A stretch of 46,769 nt of DNA from Lachnospiraceae bacterium (GTDB lineage: Bacteria > Bacillota_A > Clostridia > Lachnospirales > Lachnospiraceae), in NCBI GenBank assembly GCA_028694115.1, contig JAQUUB010000020.1, forward strand, positions 12,264-59,032, in the 5' to 3' direction. Under the pieces are notes generated by a model that worked only from the letters and a program-made list of their open reading frames with translations, ran no database searches and had not been told where the DNA came from. The stretch's first letter is position 1, and the number at the start of each line of letters is the position of its first letter. Positions 16,401 through 25,247 of the stretch are shown piece by piece. The position numbers and the translations under genes were made by a program.

Positions 16401-19400
16401 ATGGAGAAAAATAAGAAACGTTATATTAGAATCATAGCAATAGTCGTAACTGTTGCCATCGTGAGTGTTTCTTTCTTACTATATTCGACAACGGTAGCTG
16501 CAGCTAGGTCAACGTTCTCCGGCGTAGAAGAGATTATTTATAATAATAGGGAAGATAATGCCTTTCATATTGTTGAGGTAGTTCCAGACAAGGGAATGGG
16601 AAGTATAGGATATTATGTGAGTGGAAATGAGCCCATGCATGAAGTATTAGGGATGCTAGGCTCTGCAAAAGACAGATATACCTATGTTCAGAATCTGAAA
16701 ACATTGTTAACGACTAAACAACTGTTAGGCAGTGTTAGTTCTACAAACTGCCCACTTGCCATGGCAGATTATGAAGAGTTATACGAAGGCTCCATCAGTG
16801 ATAATGAACTTCAGACTCTTCTTAGCAGTGGAGAGTGGAAGGAATTTCATAGAAGAGAAACCATCAGTCAGAATGATGTGGTTTCTAAGATTTCAGCAAA
16901 TACAATTCCTGAGAATACGGTTTCTATCAATTCTCTTTCGACAAATTCTGTTTTAGACTACAAAATGGAAGTTGCGTTTGACAAAGACGGACAGCCCTTG
17001 GGAGATTATTTACCTTACTTTGAACCTGCCAGCAAGGATGAGCAGGGGAATCCAATCACAAATCCTGCATGGGATTACTTCTTTTATAATAATAATCAGT
17101 GCTTTTCCGCGTCTGCAAATAATGCTGGAATTTTTGATCCACACTTAATCGAAAATGGAGACAAAGATGGAAAACATTATCAGGCAGTCTTTCGTGAAGT
17201 AAAGGGAACTGTGGGATACCTTCCTAAAGATGTAAAATCTGTTCAAGTGGGAGGTGATTGGGACCCAGATTATATGATTGGTACTCCATTGTATCAGCAG
17301 GAAGATGGAGTATATGTAGCAAAGGGTACTCTTAGTTATAATGAAGCTGATGGAAAAGTAGAAATCAAGGCATTGAATCCGAAAGAGGTATCCCTATGTA
17401 CCCCCCTAGATGGAGTATCCATAGCAAGTGAAGAAAAAGAAAATAAAGAAATAGAAAAAGATGTTACAACATCATTAGATGGAGAGGAAAGTGTCGGTGA
17501 TGCGAATACCTATCAGATGATGATGTTTACCTATGATGAGAGCAGAAAAGACGCACCGCATTATCAGGTAGATTCCTTAGTAAACGATAAAGAAAAAAAA
17601 GCACCTTACTTTATTGACTTTGAAAAGCCGCTCGTTCCTAACGGAGCTGGAACTGGTTTAATCAATCCTAATTTTGACAAATTGGATTTTATGACAGTTG
17701 TTTATCATTATGAACAAGGTAACGGATTATATAAATTAACAAAAGAAGAGGGAAAAGAAACTGCTGTAAGTGGAAGCCGTATTTTTTATAAAGGTGGCTT
17801 TACGAATAACGAGTGGTTTAAGCAGTTTGTTTTTGAGCGGGAATACAATACCCAGAATCAATTGGAAAATGTTTATCTTGATGTTACTACAATTACAGCA
17901 GCTCAATTAGAAAATTATGATTTGTCAAAGATTGATTTGCTATATTTATCAAATTCAAAGGGAGAGTTTTTGCCCAATCCATATTCTTATCATCCATATG
18001 GTGATGTGGATTCAAAGAATGATTTGTCAAATTTAAAAGCAATGGAATTATTAAGGATGGTAGTAGAAGAAAAGCTTCCTGTGATTGTGGATGCGTCCCT
18101 TTTAGAAGAAAAACAATCAGTAATTAGCAAGCTTGCAACCATATTAGATCAAAAAGATCCTTCCATTTTTTATGCAGACAATAGTGGAAAATCAGAAATC
18201 GAATTATCTTCTGTTACGGTATCCGGTAATTTCTTTGTTGATAGTGATACACACTTTGTAAATGAGAGTGTTTATTTCTTTAAAGACAATACAACAAATG
18301 GAACTCAATTATTTAACAATGCGTTTGATGTAAATTATTCGGAGAGTGTAATTAAAGATGGATTTCAGGAGGTGCTGGATGAAATTAAGATTGAAAATAG
18401 CTTTATCCAGGAAGAAAATCGTGTTAGTGGAACCAATAAAGCTACGATAGAGGAAGCTGTTTCGCAGGCAGTTGCAATCCAGTATATTTTGTCAGAGATC
18501 GCAAGAAGGGGTATTTTAGGAAAAGATGAAATCCGAGTGTTGGAGATACAACCGGTAAACATCTATCCTATAACAACGGATTGTGATGTACAACAAAAGA
18601 GAGATGCGAATAATAATGCCTTAAATGATTTAGTAATATCAGGTCAAAAGGTGATAGAGGATTCTACGAAACCAATTATTGTTACAACAATGTCTACATC
18701 AGAATTCATCGGGAAAACAGAGGATATTAATTCGAAATATGATTTGATTTATATAGGACTTAATATTGGAACTACCAGCGATGCCTATATGAATACAAAG
18801 AATGGGAGAACGGTCTACAACGACTCCACAATGAATGGATTGGTTTATACCGCTGTTGGAGATCAGGTCTATACAAGCGATATGTTAAAAGGATTGCCTA
18901 TTAATGATAAGAGTAATTTATGTCGATATTCTGGAAATGATATTACGGAAGAAAAAACAAATGATCTGAAGGAGTATCTACAAGCAGGATATCCTGTAAT
19001 TTTTGCTCAGAATTTTTACAACAGTACATCATCGGGCATTAGCGTTTATACGAAAACAAGTGACACTACAATCAGTGGATATATTGATAACTCATCAAAT
19101 ATGTATCAACTTGCAAACTTTGCATTAACTTATATCAAGGAGGGGCGTAATGCAATGCGCTTTGAAAGTGGTTCTGGTGTGAATCATGATATTTTGAAAT
19201 TCTACTTAGATTTGGCAAAGCCAGACATTGATTTTGATAGTGAGAAGAGTGGTGTGATTACAGATGATGCAGGGAACCAATATGTCAGCTATTACTTTCA
19301 GGTTAATAATAAGGGAATAACGAATAAAAAGAGTACCTTCCATATGAATTTGTATATTGATGTAAATGCAGATGGAAGGTTTTCAGAAAAAACGGAAAAG

Positions 19401-21134
19401 GTAAGTGATAATACGATTACGATTAAGGATAGCGCGGGGAATGTGGCAGACATTGATTCCCTAAGTGCTGGAGTAAAATATCATTTAACAAGACCAATTT
19501 CATCAGGGTATCGTGGAGTCATTACATGGAAACTAGAAGCATCGGATCATGACAAGAACATGAGAAGAGATTCACAATCGGGATATTATAAAGTGATGTC
19601 ACCTGAAAAGATTAAAATTAATGCTCTTCAGATTAATACAACACCACATCGTAACTATAATACGACGTGGAACATGGAAGAGAGTCTCAAAGACCCAAAT
19701 AGTTTACTAAGAAAATATGCGAAAGACGATTTGGATATAAAGAATTATGATATCTCGATAAAAACGATTCGATCCGATGATTTTTCAAGTCTATATGATG
19801 CAGGACAAATAAATATCTATGATTATGATATGTTAATTATGGGATTTGCTGATTACTATGAAGCACCTAAGAGTACAGCGGCAATGGATGAAATCAAAAA
19901 ATATATCCAGTCAGGCAGGAGTGTCTTGTTTACTCATGATACCACTTCTTTTTATAATGACTATTCGGATAGTGAAGTATGGGGAGTTTTATTCAATAAA
20001 AAAATTCGTGAAGTTGTAGGATTAGATCGATATGGTGCATCAGGAGATACTTCCTTTGTTAAGGAGAAGGCATTTAAACCCAATAGTGGCAGAGGAATAG
20101 AAGTAAAGCAGACGCAGGGATATTCCAATCAAATATTAGAAAATAAATGGAAACAAAGCAACTATACAAACAACTACACATATTATAGGAATTTGAACTA
20201 CTACAAAAATAGTCTTTCTTTTACAAGTATAGATTTGAGAGACAGTAATTCAATCTGCCAGATTAATTCTGGACAGATAACAGATTATCCCTATAAAATA
20301 TCTACGGAAAGTAGTCCATATATAAATAATATAGCAACAACACATGCTCAATATTATCAGTTAGATTTAGCAGGTGACTTTGATAAGGATAATGAGAATG
20401 ATATTGTGGTTTGGTATACGATTAATTCACCCCAAGGTAAGAATACATTTTATAAATATTCTCTAAATGATGTGAGAAATAATTATTATATTTATAATCG
20501 AGGGAATGTAACTTATTCAGGAGCTGGACACTCGAATATGGAGAATAATAATGATAATGAAGTAAAATTATTTGTAAATACGTTAGTAAGTTCTTATTAT
20601 GCAGGTGTAAAAGCACCGAAAGTAAGTATTGTTGAAAATTCGAATATTACATCAAATACCATCGAAAATATATATGCTCCTTTTGATGCAGGATTAGCAA
20701 ATGCTGATGAACTTCAAAATTATGTAGACACGACAGAAACAGTATACTTCCATGCTAGTGATGTCAACCTAATTAAGGAAAGCTCCGTGTTATCAGCGAA
20801 AGTATATTATGAGAATGAAGCAGCTACACCAGTTACTATTAATGGGGAAGCCTTGAAAGTAACAGAACTTGATTTATCGGCGTATCCAATTAAAGATGCA
20901 AAAACAGGTGAAGTTATGTCAACTAATGGAACGGCTGCAAATAGCAGAGTGATTCAGGATAATGTCGTTTACGCAGTTGAGATACCAAGCTCAATATTAG
21001 GAAATAAAAACAGCCGGAAGATCCATGTGGTAGTCAGTGATAATGTAAAATTAAATAGTAATGCTGACTTCAAAGAAATCTCTGGTAATGATGAGTTAGT
21101 ACTTTCAAAACTTCAATTATTTGATTTAAAATAG
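16401..21134 (+). CDS. Giant membrane-anchored surface protein (DUF5057-like) of the pilus operon
   Basis: This 1577-residue protein has a basic start and one hydrophobic segment (IIAIVVTVAIVSVSFLLYS, about 10-28), which acts as a signal or anchor. The rest is extracytoplasmic. Repeating features are IRVLEIQPVNIYPIT and similar 'hydrophobic-V-E-hydrophobic-x-P' starts (AFHIVEVVPDKG), and a ThuA/DUF5057-like segment near 1130-1190 (NIYDYDMLIMGFADYYEAP, SGRSVLFTHDTTS). Two acidic loops look calcium-binding: DVNADGRF at about 987 and DFDKDNEND at about 1326-1334. The second has the D-x-D-x-D-x3-D spacing of the PilY1 calcium loop. The protein could be a tip adhesin or retraction regulator analogous to PilY1, inferred from position and this loop. 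The DUF5057 name is from memory of the family. Confidence 0.7.
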   Translation: MEKNKKRYIRIIAIVVTVAIVSVSFLLYSTTVAAARSTFSGVEEIIYNNREDNAFHIVEVVPDKGMGSIGYYVSGNEPMHEVLGMLGSAKDRYTYVQNLKTLLTTKQLLGSVSSTNCPLAMADYEELYEGSISDNELQTLLSSGEWKEFHRRETISQNDVVSKISANTIPENTVSINSLSTNSVLDYKMEVAFDKDGQPLGDYLPYFEPASKDEQGNPITNPAWDYFFYNNNQCFSASANNAGIFDPHLIENGDKDGKHYQAVFREVKGTVGYLPKDVKSVQVGGDWDPDYMIGTPLYQQEDGVYVAKGTLSYNEADGKVEIKALNPKEVSLCTPLDGVSIASEEKENKEIEKDVTTSLDGEESVGDANTYQMMMFTYDESRKDAPHYQVDSLVNDKEKKAPYFIDFEKPLVPNGAGTGLINPNFDKLDFMTVVYHYEQGNGLYKLTKEEGKETAVSGSRIFYKGGFTNNEWFKQFVFEREYNTQNQLENVYLDVTTITAAQLENYDLSKIDLLYLSNSKGEFLPNPYSYHPYGDVDSKNDLSNLKAMELLRMVVEEKLPVIVDASLLEEKQSVISKLATILDQKDPSIFYADNSGKSEIELSSVTVSGNFFVDSDTHFVNESVYFFKDNTTNGTQLFNNAFDVNYSESVIKDGFQEVLDEIKIENSFIQEENRVSGTNKATIEEAVSQAVAIQYILSEIARRGILGKDEIRVLEIQPVNIYPITTDCDVQQKRDANNNALNDLVISGQKVIEDSTKPIIVTTMSTSEFIGKTEDINSKYDLIYIGLNIGTTSDAYMNTKNGRTVYNDSTMNGLVYTAVGDQVYTSDMLKGLPINDKSNLCRYSGNDITEEKTNDLKEYLQAGYPVIFAQNFYNSTSSGISVYTKTSDTTISGYIDNSSNMYQLANFALTYIKEGRNAMRFESGSGVNHDILKFYLDLAKPDIDFDSEKSGVITDDAGNQYVSYYFQVNNKGITNKKSTFHMNLYIDVNADGRFSEKTEKVSDNTITIKDSAGNVADIDSLSAGVKYHLTRPISSGYRGVITWKLEASDHDKNMRRDSQSGYYKVMSPEKIKINALQINTTPHRNYNTTWNMEESLKDPNSLLRKYAKDDLDIKNYDISIKTIRSDDFSSLYDAGQINIYDYDMLIMGFADYYEAPKSTAAMDEIKKYIQSGRSVLFTHDTTSFYNDYSDSEVWGVLFNKKIREVVGLDRYGASGDTSFVKEKAFKPNSGRGIEVKQTQGYSNQILENKWKQSNYTNNYTYYRNLNYYKNSLSFTSIDLRDSNSICQINSGQITDYPYKISTESSPYINNIATTHAQYYQLDLAGDFDKDNENDIVVWYTINSPQGKNTFYKYSLNDVRNNYYIYNRGNVTYSGAGHSNMENNNDNEVKLFVNTLVSSYYAGVKAPKVSIVENSNITSNTIENIYAPFDAGLANADELQNYVDTTETVYFHASDVNLIKESSVLSAKVYYENEAATPVTINGEALKVTELDLSAYPIKDAKTGEVMSTNGTAANSRVIQDNVVYAVEIPSSILGNKNSRKIHVVVSDNVKLNSNADFKEISGNDELVLSKLQLFDLK

Positions 21135-21161
21135 GATCTAGCAGAAAGGCAATCTTTAGTT

Positions 21162-22433
21162 ATGATTAATAAGATGAACGATATCAATGTAAGAAAATTC
21201 GTCACTTTTCCACTTTGCTTATTGATGGTTCTTCCTGGTATTGCATGTATCAGTACTTTGATTTTGCAGGATACAAAAGCAGCTTATTACTATTTTCTTT
21301 ATTTTCTACTAGGAGATAGTTGTCTTTTATTAGGTGGTATTTTTGTATGTCAAAGTTTGATGAGAAAAGAATCTATAGAAATTTCAGAAAAGATAGGAGC
21401 CCTGTTTTTAACATGGGCTCTTGTTTGTGTCCTATTTGCAAAAGACCAATATTTAGCCTTTTATGGGGCAGACTATCGAATGGAAGGATACCTGGGAATT
21501 TTAATATATGCATCCTTCTATTTATGCGGTGCATATCTTACAAATAGTAGGCAAAAAAGAATCTTACTTGATTGGTTTCTATATTCCTCCGTACCAGTGA
21601 CCTTTGTATTTTGGTGTCAGAAATTAAGAGTATTTAGAGTTTTCTTGAACCTTGAGAAAAATGTTTATTTGATTATGGGACAATATGATTCGGGAGTTTT
21701 CCAGCATCATAATCATTACGGCTATTACTTGACGATGGTTATTTTATGTGCAGCAACAACAGCAGTTTTCTCAAAAAAGAAGAAAAGAACAATTGTATAT
21801 TCTTTCGTGTTTTTGTGTAATGGATTTGCTTTAGCAGCAAATGATACGATGGGTGGGATTTTAGCTGTCGTAGTAGGTCTTCTGGTATTTATTGTTTTAA
21901 TAGGGAAAAGAAACAGAGAATTATTGATTGTCTCAGTAGTTCCTCTTGTTACGTTTATCTGTATTCTGCTAATCTATAATTCAACGAGTCACAGTATGAC
22001 GAATAATTACCAATCCATGGTAAAAGATATTGGTCAGATTACAAAAGCAGAGAATATTGATTCCATTGGTACCGGCAGAGGGAGACTGTGGAAACAGGCT
22101 GTCATGTATATCAAGGATCATCCGATTGTAGGATATGGTCCAGACGGACTGGGAGAATTATATCAAAGGGATGGATTTGTACAAGACCGCCCGGCAAATG
22201 AGTATTTGCAGTATATAGGTTTTTTTGGAATACCAGGTCTGTTTTTGTACCTTGGATTCATCAGTTCCATAGGATTCCCGAGACTAAAGATCTTGAAACA
22301 GCTTAGTGATATACAGATGATTGTAGGGGTATGCATAATAGGTTACTTATGCTCTGCTTTTTTTGGAAATTCAGTTTATAATACGACGAGCTACCTGTTC
22401 CTTTTTCTCGGATTTTTAAAGTCTGAAGTGTGA
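21162..22433 (+). CDS. O-antigen ligase / O-oligosaccharyltransferase-like membrane protein
   Basis: This 423-residue protein has about ten hydrophobic helices and the Wzy_C-type signature of the WaaL/PglL superfamily. The long loop contains GTGRGRLWKQAVMYIKDHP, then VGYGPDGLGELY and the conserved RPANEYLQYIGFFGIPG. These enzymes move a lipid-linked glycan onto lipid A, onto another glycan or onto a protein. Because the host has no lipopolysaccharide and the gene directly follows pilus genes, pilin O-glycosylation (TfpO/PglL-like) or envelope polysaccharide polymerisation are the likely roles; the sequence cannot separate them. Confidence 0.78.
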   Translation: MINKMNDINVRKFVTFPLCLLMVLPGIACISTLILQDTKAAYYYFLYFLLGDSCLLLGGIFVCQSLMRKESIEISEKIGALFLTWALVCVLFAKDQYLAFYGADYRMEGYLGILIYASFYLCGAYLTNSRQKRILLDWFLYSSVPVTFVFWCQKLRVFRVFLNLEKNVYLIMGQYDSGVFQHHNHYGYYLTMVILCAATTAVFSKKKKRTIVYSFVFLCNGFALAANDTMGGILAVVVGLLVFIVLIGKRNRELLIVSVVPLVTFICILLIYNSTSHSMTNNYQSMVKDIGQITKAENIDSIGTGRGRLWKQAVMYIKDHPIVGYGPDGLGELYQRDGFVQDRPANEYLQYIGFFGIPGLFLYLGFISSIGFPRLKILKQLSDIQMIVGVCIIGYLCSAFFGNSVYNTTSYLFLFLGFLKSEV

Positions 22434-22438
22434 AGTGT

Positions 22439-22490
22439 GAAGTGTGAGAAGTAATTCTAAGAAGTGAAAATACCACTCCTAAGAATTACT
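22439..22490. repeat. Intergenic palindromic repeat, copy A
   Basis: About 52 bp, matched by copy B 125 bp downstream, including 35 bases with no difference. It forms a long imperfect hairpin: AGTAATTCTAAGAAGTG pairs with CACTCCTAAGAATTACT. In this copy outer arms TGTGAGA and TCTCACA (22443-22449, 22494-22500) extend the stem. Confidence 0.75.
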
Positions 22491-22503
22491 AAATCTCACA
22501 CCT

Positions 22504-22527
22504 GAAGAAGGCGCAAGCACCTTCTTC
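22504..22527. repeat. GAAGAAGG hairpin, dispersed repeat unit
   Basis: GAAGAAGG and CCTTCTTC flank CGCAAGCA. A degenerate relative is found at 27707-27728, again near a TTAATTATT stretch. No T tract follows, so it is not a standard terminator. Confidence 0.6.
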
Positions 22528-22563
22528 TCACTAATTATTTGTGCTGTTTGTAGCAGCATGTTT

Positions 22564-22615
22564 GAAGTGTGAGAAGTAATTCTAAGAAGTGAAAATACTG
22601 CTCCTAAGAATTACT
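22564..22615. repeat. Intergenic palindromic repeat, copy B
   Basis: Second copy of the palindrome at 22439-22490, with only a few changes, mostly in the loop (TG for CA). Together the two copies fill most of the 270-bp gap before the MBOAT gene. The copy could act as an mRNA structure or be a small non-autonomous repeat. Confidence 0.75.
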
Positions 22616-22705
22616 TAAGAATAAGAGTGTTGTATGTGAAAAATGAAGGGTGTATAATGCACAAGTATATGTAATGGACAGATAATGGAACAGAATGAGG
22701 TTATT

Positions 22706-24151
22706 ATGTTATTTAATTCAATGGCTTTTGCCATATTTTTACCAATCGTTTTTATTCTATACTGGGTGATTCCTAATAAATTCCGATGGATTATATTATT
22801 AATTTCCAGCTATTATTTTTATATGAGCTGGAATCTTAAATTTGTATTTTTAATACTATTTACAACCGTTGCATCCTACTCTGCAGCACTTTTGTTGGAA
22901 AAACAGGATGATGAAAAAACCAAGAAACTGATTATTGCAATTGTGTTAATTGTATGTTTGGGAATTTTGTTTGTTTTTAAATATTTCAATTTCTTTTCTG
23001 AGTCACTTAGTAGTTTTGCGAAGCTTTTTGCGATAAATCTCAATACGAAAACACTAGATATTATAGTTCCAGTGGGGATTTCATTTTATACCTTTCAGAC
23101 ATTAAGCTATGTCATTGATGTATATCGTGGGGATGTCTCAGCGGAGCATCATTTTGGAAAGTATGCAGCATTTATTTCTTTTTTCCCGCAGCTTGTTGCA
23201 GGTCCCATAGAGAGAACAAAAAATCTGCTTCCACAAATAAAGCAAGAACATAAATTTGATTATGAAATGGCTTCCTATGGATTAAAGCTCATGGCATGGG
23301 GTTTTTTTAAAAAACTGGTAGTTGCAGATAATCTTTCTGTTCATGTAGATACCGTATACCAGAATATTAATAGTTATACAGGTTTTTCTTTGGTAATGGC
23401 AGCATTCTTTTTTGCTCTTCAGATTTATTGTGACTTTTCAGGTTATTCGGATATTGCAATTGGAACCGCAAATTTTTTTGGAATTCGATTAATGACGAAC
23501 TTTAAAAGTCCTTATTTTTCGGCTTCTATCAAGGAATTCTGGAGTAGATGGCATATTTCCCTATCTACTTGGTTTCGAGATTATGTTTATATCCCAATGG
23601 GGGGAAATCGTGTAAGTAAACCAAGACATCTATTTAATGTGCTGGTTACATTTTTAGTAAGCGGTCTATGGCATGGAGCTCAATGGACTTATGTTGCGTG
23701 GGGCGGATTTCATGGTGCCGCACAGATAGTGGAAGGTCCGTTTTTAACTTTTGAAAAGAATAAGGAAAGAAAACATACCATATTCTGGTGGATCAGAGTA
23801 TTGGTTGTGTTCGTATTCTGTTGTCTGGCATGGGTGCTCTTTCGAGCAGACAATTTGTCAACGGCCATTTATGTCTATACCCATATGCTGCAGGGAATTG
23901 GTAAGTTTAGTGAATATATAAGCATGGGAACAAAACAGCTAGGAATTGCGAAATTAGAGGGAAATCTTTTAACCCTTGTAATCAGTATGTTAGTAATTTT
24001 TGATTATTTGTCACTTAGAAGAGATATGTTTATCGCTGTAAAGAAGCTCCCAATCATTATGCGGGGGATTCTTTATATTGCTGTTTTATTAGTTATTGTT
24101 ATTTTGAGTCCCCTTGATTCAGCAAAAGAATTTATTTATTTTCAATTTTAA
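22706..24151 (+). CDS. MBOAT-family O-acyltransferase (AlgI/PatA-like)
   Basis: I chose ATG 22706 because GAGG at 22697-22700 precedes it and MBOAT proteins begin MLFNS..F..FLP. The ATG at 22685 has no binding site. The 481-residue polytopic enzyme transfers acyl, usually acetyl, groups across the membrane to extracytoplasmic polysaccharide. Family features are YFFQTLSY-like FYTFQTLSYVIDVYRG, FFPQLVAGPIERTKNLLPQ, WSRWHISLSTWFRDYVYIPMGG and the catalytic His in GLWHGAQWTYVAWGGFHG. The next gene but one repeat is its SGNH partner, as in alginate and cell-wall O-acetylation systems. The substrate is unknown. Confidence 0.92.
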   Translation: MLFNSMAFAIFLPIVFILYWVIPNKFRWIILLISSYYFYMSWNLKFVFLILFTTVASYSAALLLEKQDDEKTKKLIIAIVLIVCLGILFVFKYFNFFSESLSSFAKLFAINLNTKTLDIIVPVGISFYTFQTLSYVIDVYRGDVSAEHHFGKYAAFISFFPQLVAGPIERTKNLLPQIKQEHKFDYEMASYGLKLMAWGFFKKLVVADNLSVHVDTVYQNINSYTGFSLVMAAFFFALQIYCDFSGYSDIAIGTANFFGIRLMTNFKSPYFSASIKEFWSRWHISLSTWFRDYVYIPMGGNRVSKPRHLFNVLVTFLVSGLWHGAQWTYVAWGGFHGAAQIVEGPFLTFEKNKERKHTIFWWIRVLVVFVFCCLAWVLFRADNLSTAIYVYTHMLQGIGKFSEYISMGTKQLGIAKLEGNLLTLVISMLVIFDYLSLRRDMFIAVKKLPIIMRGILYIAVLLVIVILSPLDSAKEFIYFQF

Positions 24152-24234
24152 GTGCATGCTAAAGCATGAAGATAGGAATATGGTTAAACAAAAAGCGTGT
24201 TTAACCTATTGATTTGAGTGCATGCTAAAGCATG
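24151..24234. repeat. Paired AGTGCATGCTAAAGCATG repeats around a perfect hairpin
   Basis: An 18-bp sequence is present at 24151-24168 and 24217-24234. Each copy contains the inverted pair GCATGC/GCATG. Between them GTTAAACA and TGTTTAAC (24183-24190, 24198-24205) form a perfect 8-bp hairpin. The second copy runs into GCAGATGGG, a string that occurs again just before the start of the 27787 gene. Confidence 0.7.
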
Positions 24235-24249
24235 CAGATGGGTGTATAT

Positions 24250-25179
24250 ATGAAAAAATTTATTAGAGATATTATACTAATTTCATTATTAACGGTACTT
24301 TCTTTATTGGGTATCTTTTTTGCAATACAGTCGATTCCACCACAATTTAGCGATACTTATGATGCAGCGGTTCTTGATAAATATCAAAGACTAATTAGTA
24401 TCAAATCTCCCAAAATGATTTTGATTGCAGGAAGCAATTTCGCTTTTGGAATTGATTCAGAAAAATTGCAGGATGCTTTTGAGATGCCAGTTGTTAATCT
24501 GGGTTTACATGCTGGAATTAAACCTCATTTTACATTGGCCATGGCAAAAGAGAATATTCAAGAAGGCGATATCATTGTAATAGGGATTGAGTACGGAGAA
24601 TATTACAAACGGCAGATTGATGTACCTACACTTTTAACTACGGTGGAAAATTATAGCGATTTATGGAAATTTGTTTCTATTACGGATTATCCAAGAATAT
24701 TTAAAGGATACGTTTCTGATTATGGGACATTAAAAATTGACCGATATCTTCACGGCGCAGAGCCTTCACAAGGGGTATATGCAAGAGCTTCATTTAATGA
24801 ATTTGGTGATATTGAATATGAGAGACCAGCAAATGAACGTACGGACTATGAAGCTACTGTGGAAATATTGTCGGATAAAATCAGTGGCTCATTAATTAAG
24901 GAATTAAATCAATTTAATCAATATGCACAGAAGCAAGGGGCGAAAGTGTATCTCACGTTTCCGTCTCTGGATGAAGCCACAGTAATCAGTAATGAAGAGG
25001 AGCGAAAGGATTTTGTGGCGACATTAGAAAAACAACTGGATTTTCCAATTATTTCCAATATGGAAGACTATATCATGCCAAGTGAATTATTTTATAATTC
25101 TGACTATCATTTAAATGAGGAAGGGCGAGAAATAAGGACTACCAAATTAATCCAAGATTTGAAGGAAATGTTAGACTAA
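24250..25179 (+). CDS. SGNH-type partner of the MBOAT acyltransferase (AlgJ/AlgX/PatB-like)
   Basis: ATG 24250 (MKKFIRDIILISLL) is preferred over the in-frame ATG 24232, because the earlier one lies inside the dispersed GCATGC repeat. The 309-residue product has an N-terminal membrane helix (ILISLLTVLSLLGIFFAI). It continues with an SGNH-like fold: the nucleophile Ser in ILIAGSNFAFGID, the IVIGIEYGEYY segment, and the Asp-x-x-His pair as DYHLNEEG near the C-terminus. Such proteins take the acyl group delivered by the MBOAT protein and place it on sugar. Expected location is the outer face of the membrane. Confidence 0.8.
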   Translation: MKKFIRDIILISLLTVLSLLGIFFAIQSIPPQFSDTYDAAVLDKYQRLISIKSPKMILIAGSNFAFGIDSEKLQDAFEMPVVNLGLHAGIKPHFTLAMAKENIQEGDIIVIGIEYGEYYKRQIDVPTLLTTVENYSDLWKFVSITDYPRIFKGYVSDYGTLKIDRYLHGAEPSQGVYARASFNEFGDIEYERPANERTDYEATVEILSDKISGSLIKELNQFNQYAQKQGAKVYLTFPSLDEATVISNEEERKDFVATLEKQLDFPIISNMEDYIMPSELFYNSDYHLNEEGREIRTTKLIQDLKEMLD

Positions 25180-25247
25180 ATAAAAGTTTTTTGCTATAAT
25201 AAACATTATTGGGGCATGTGACATAAGAAGTAATGGGAGGTACGGCT

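Noticed and set aside
22434..22705. A hidden small gene in the repeat-filled gap
   Set aside because: Frames are short and the sequence is explained by palindromic repeats.
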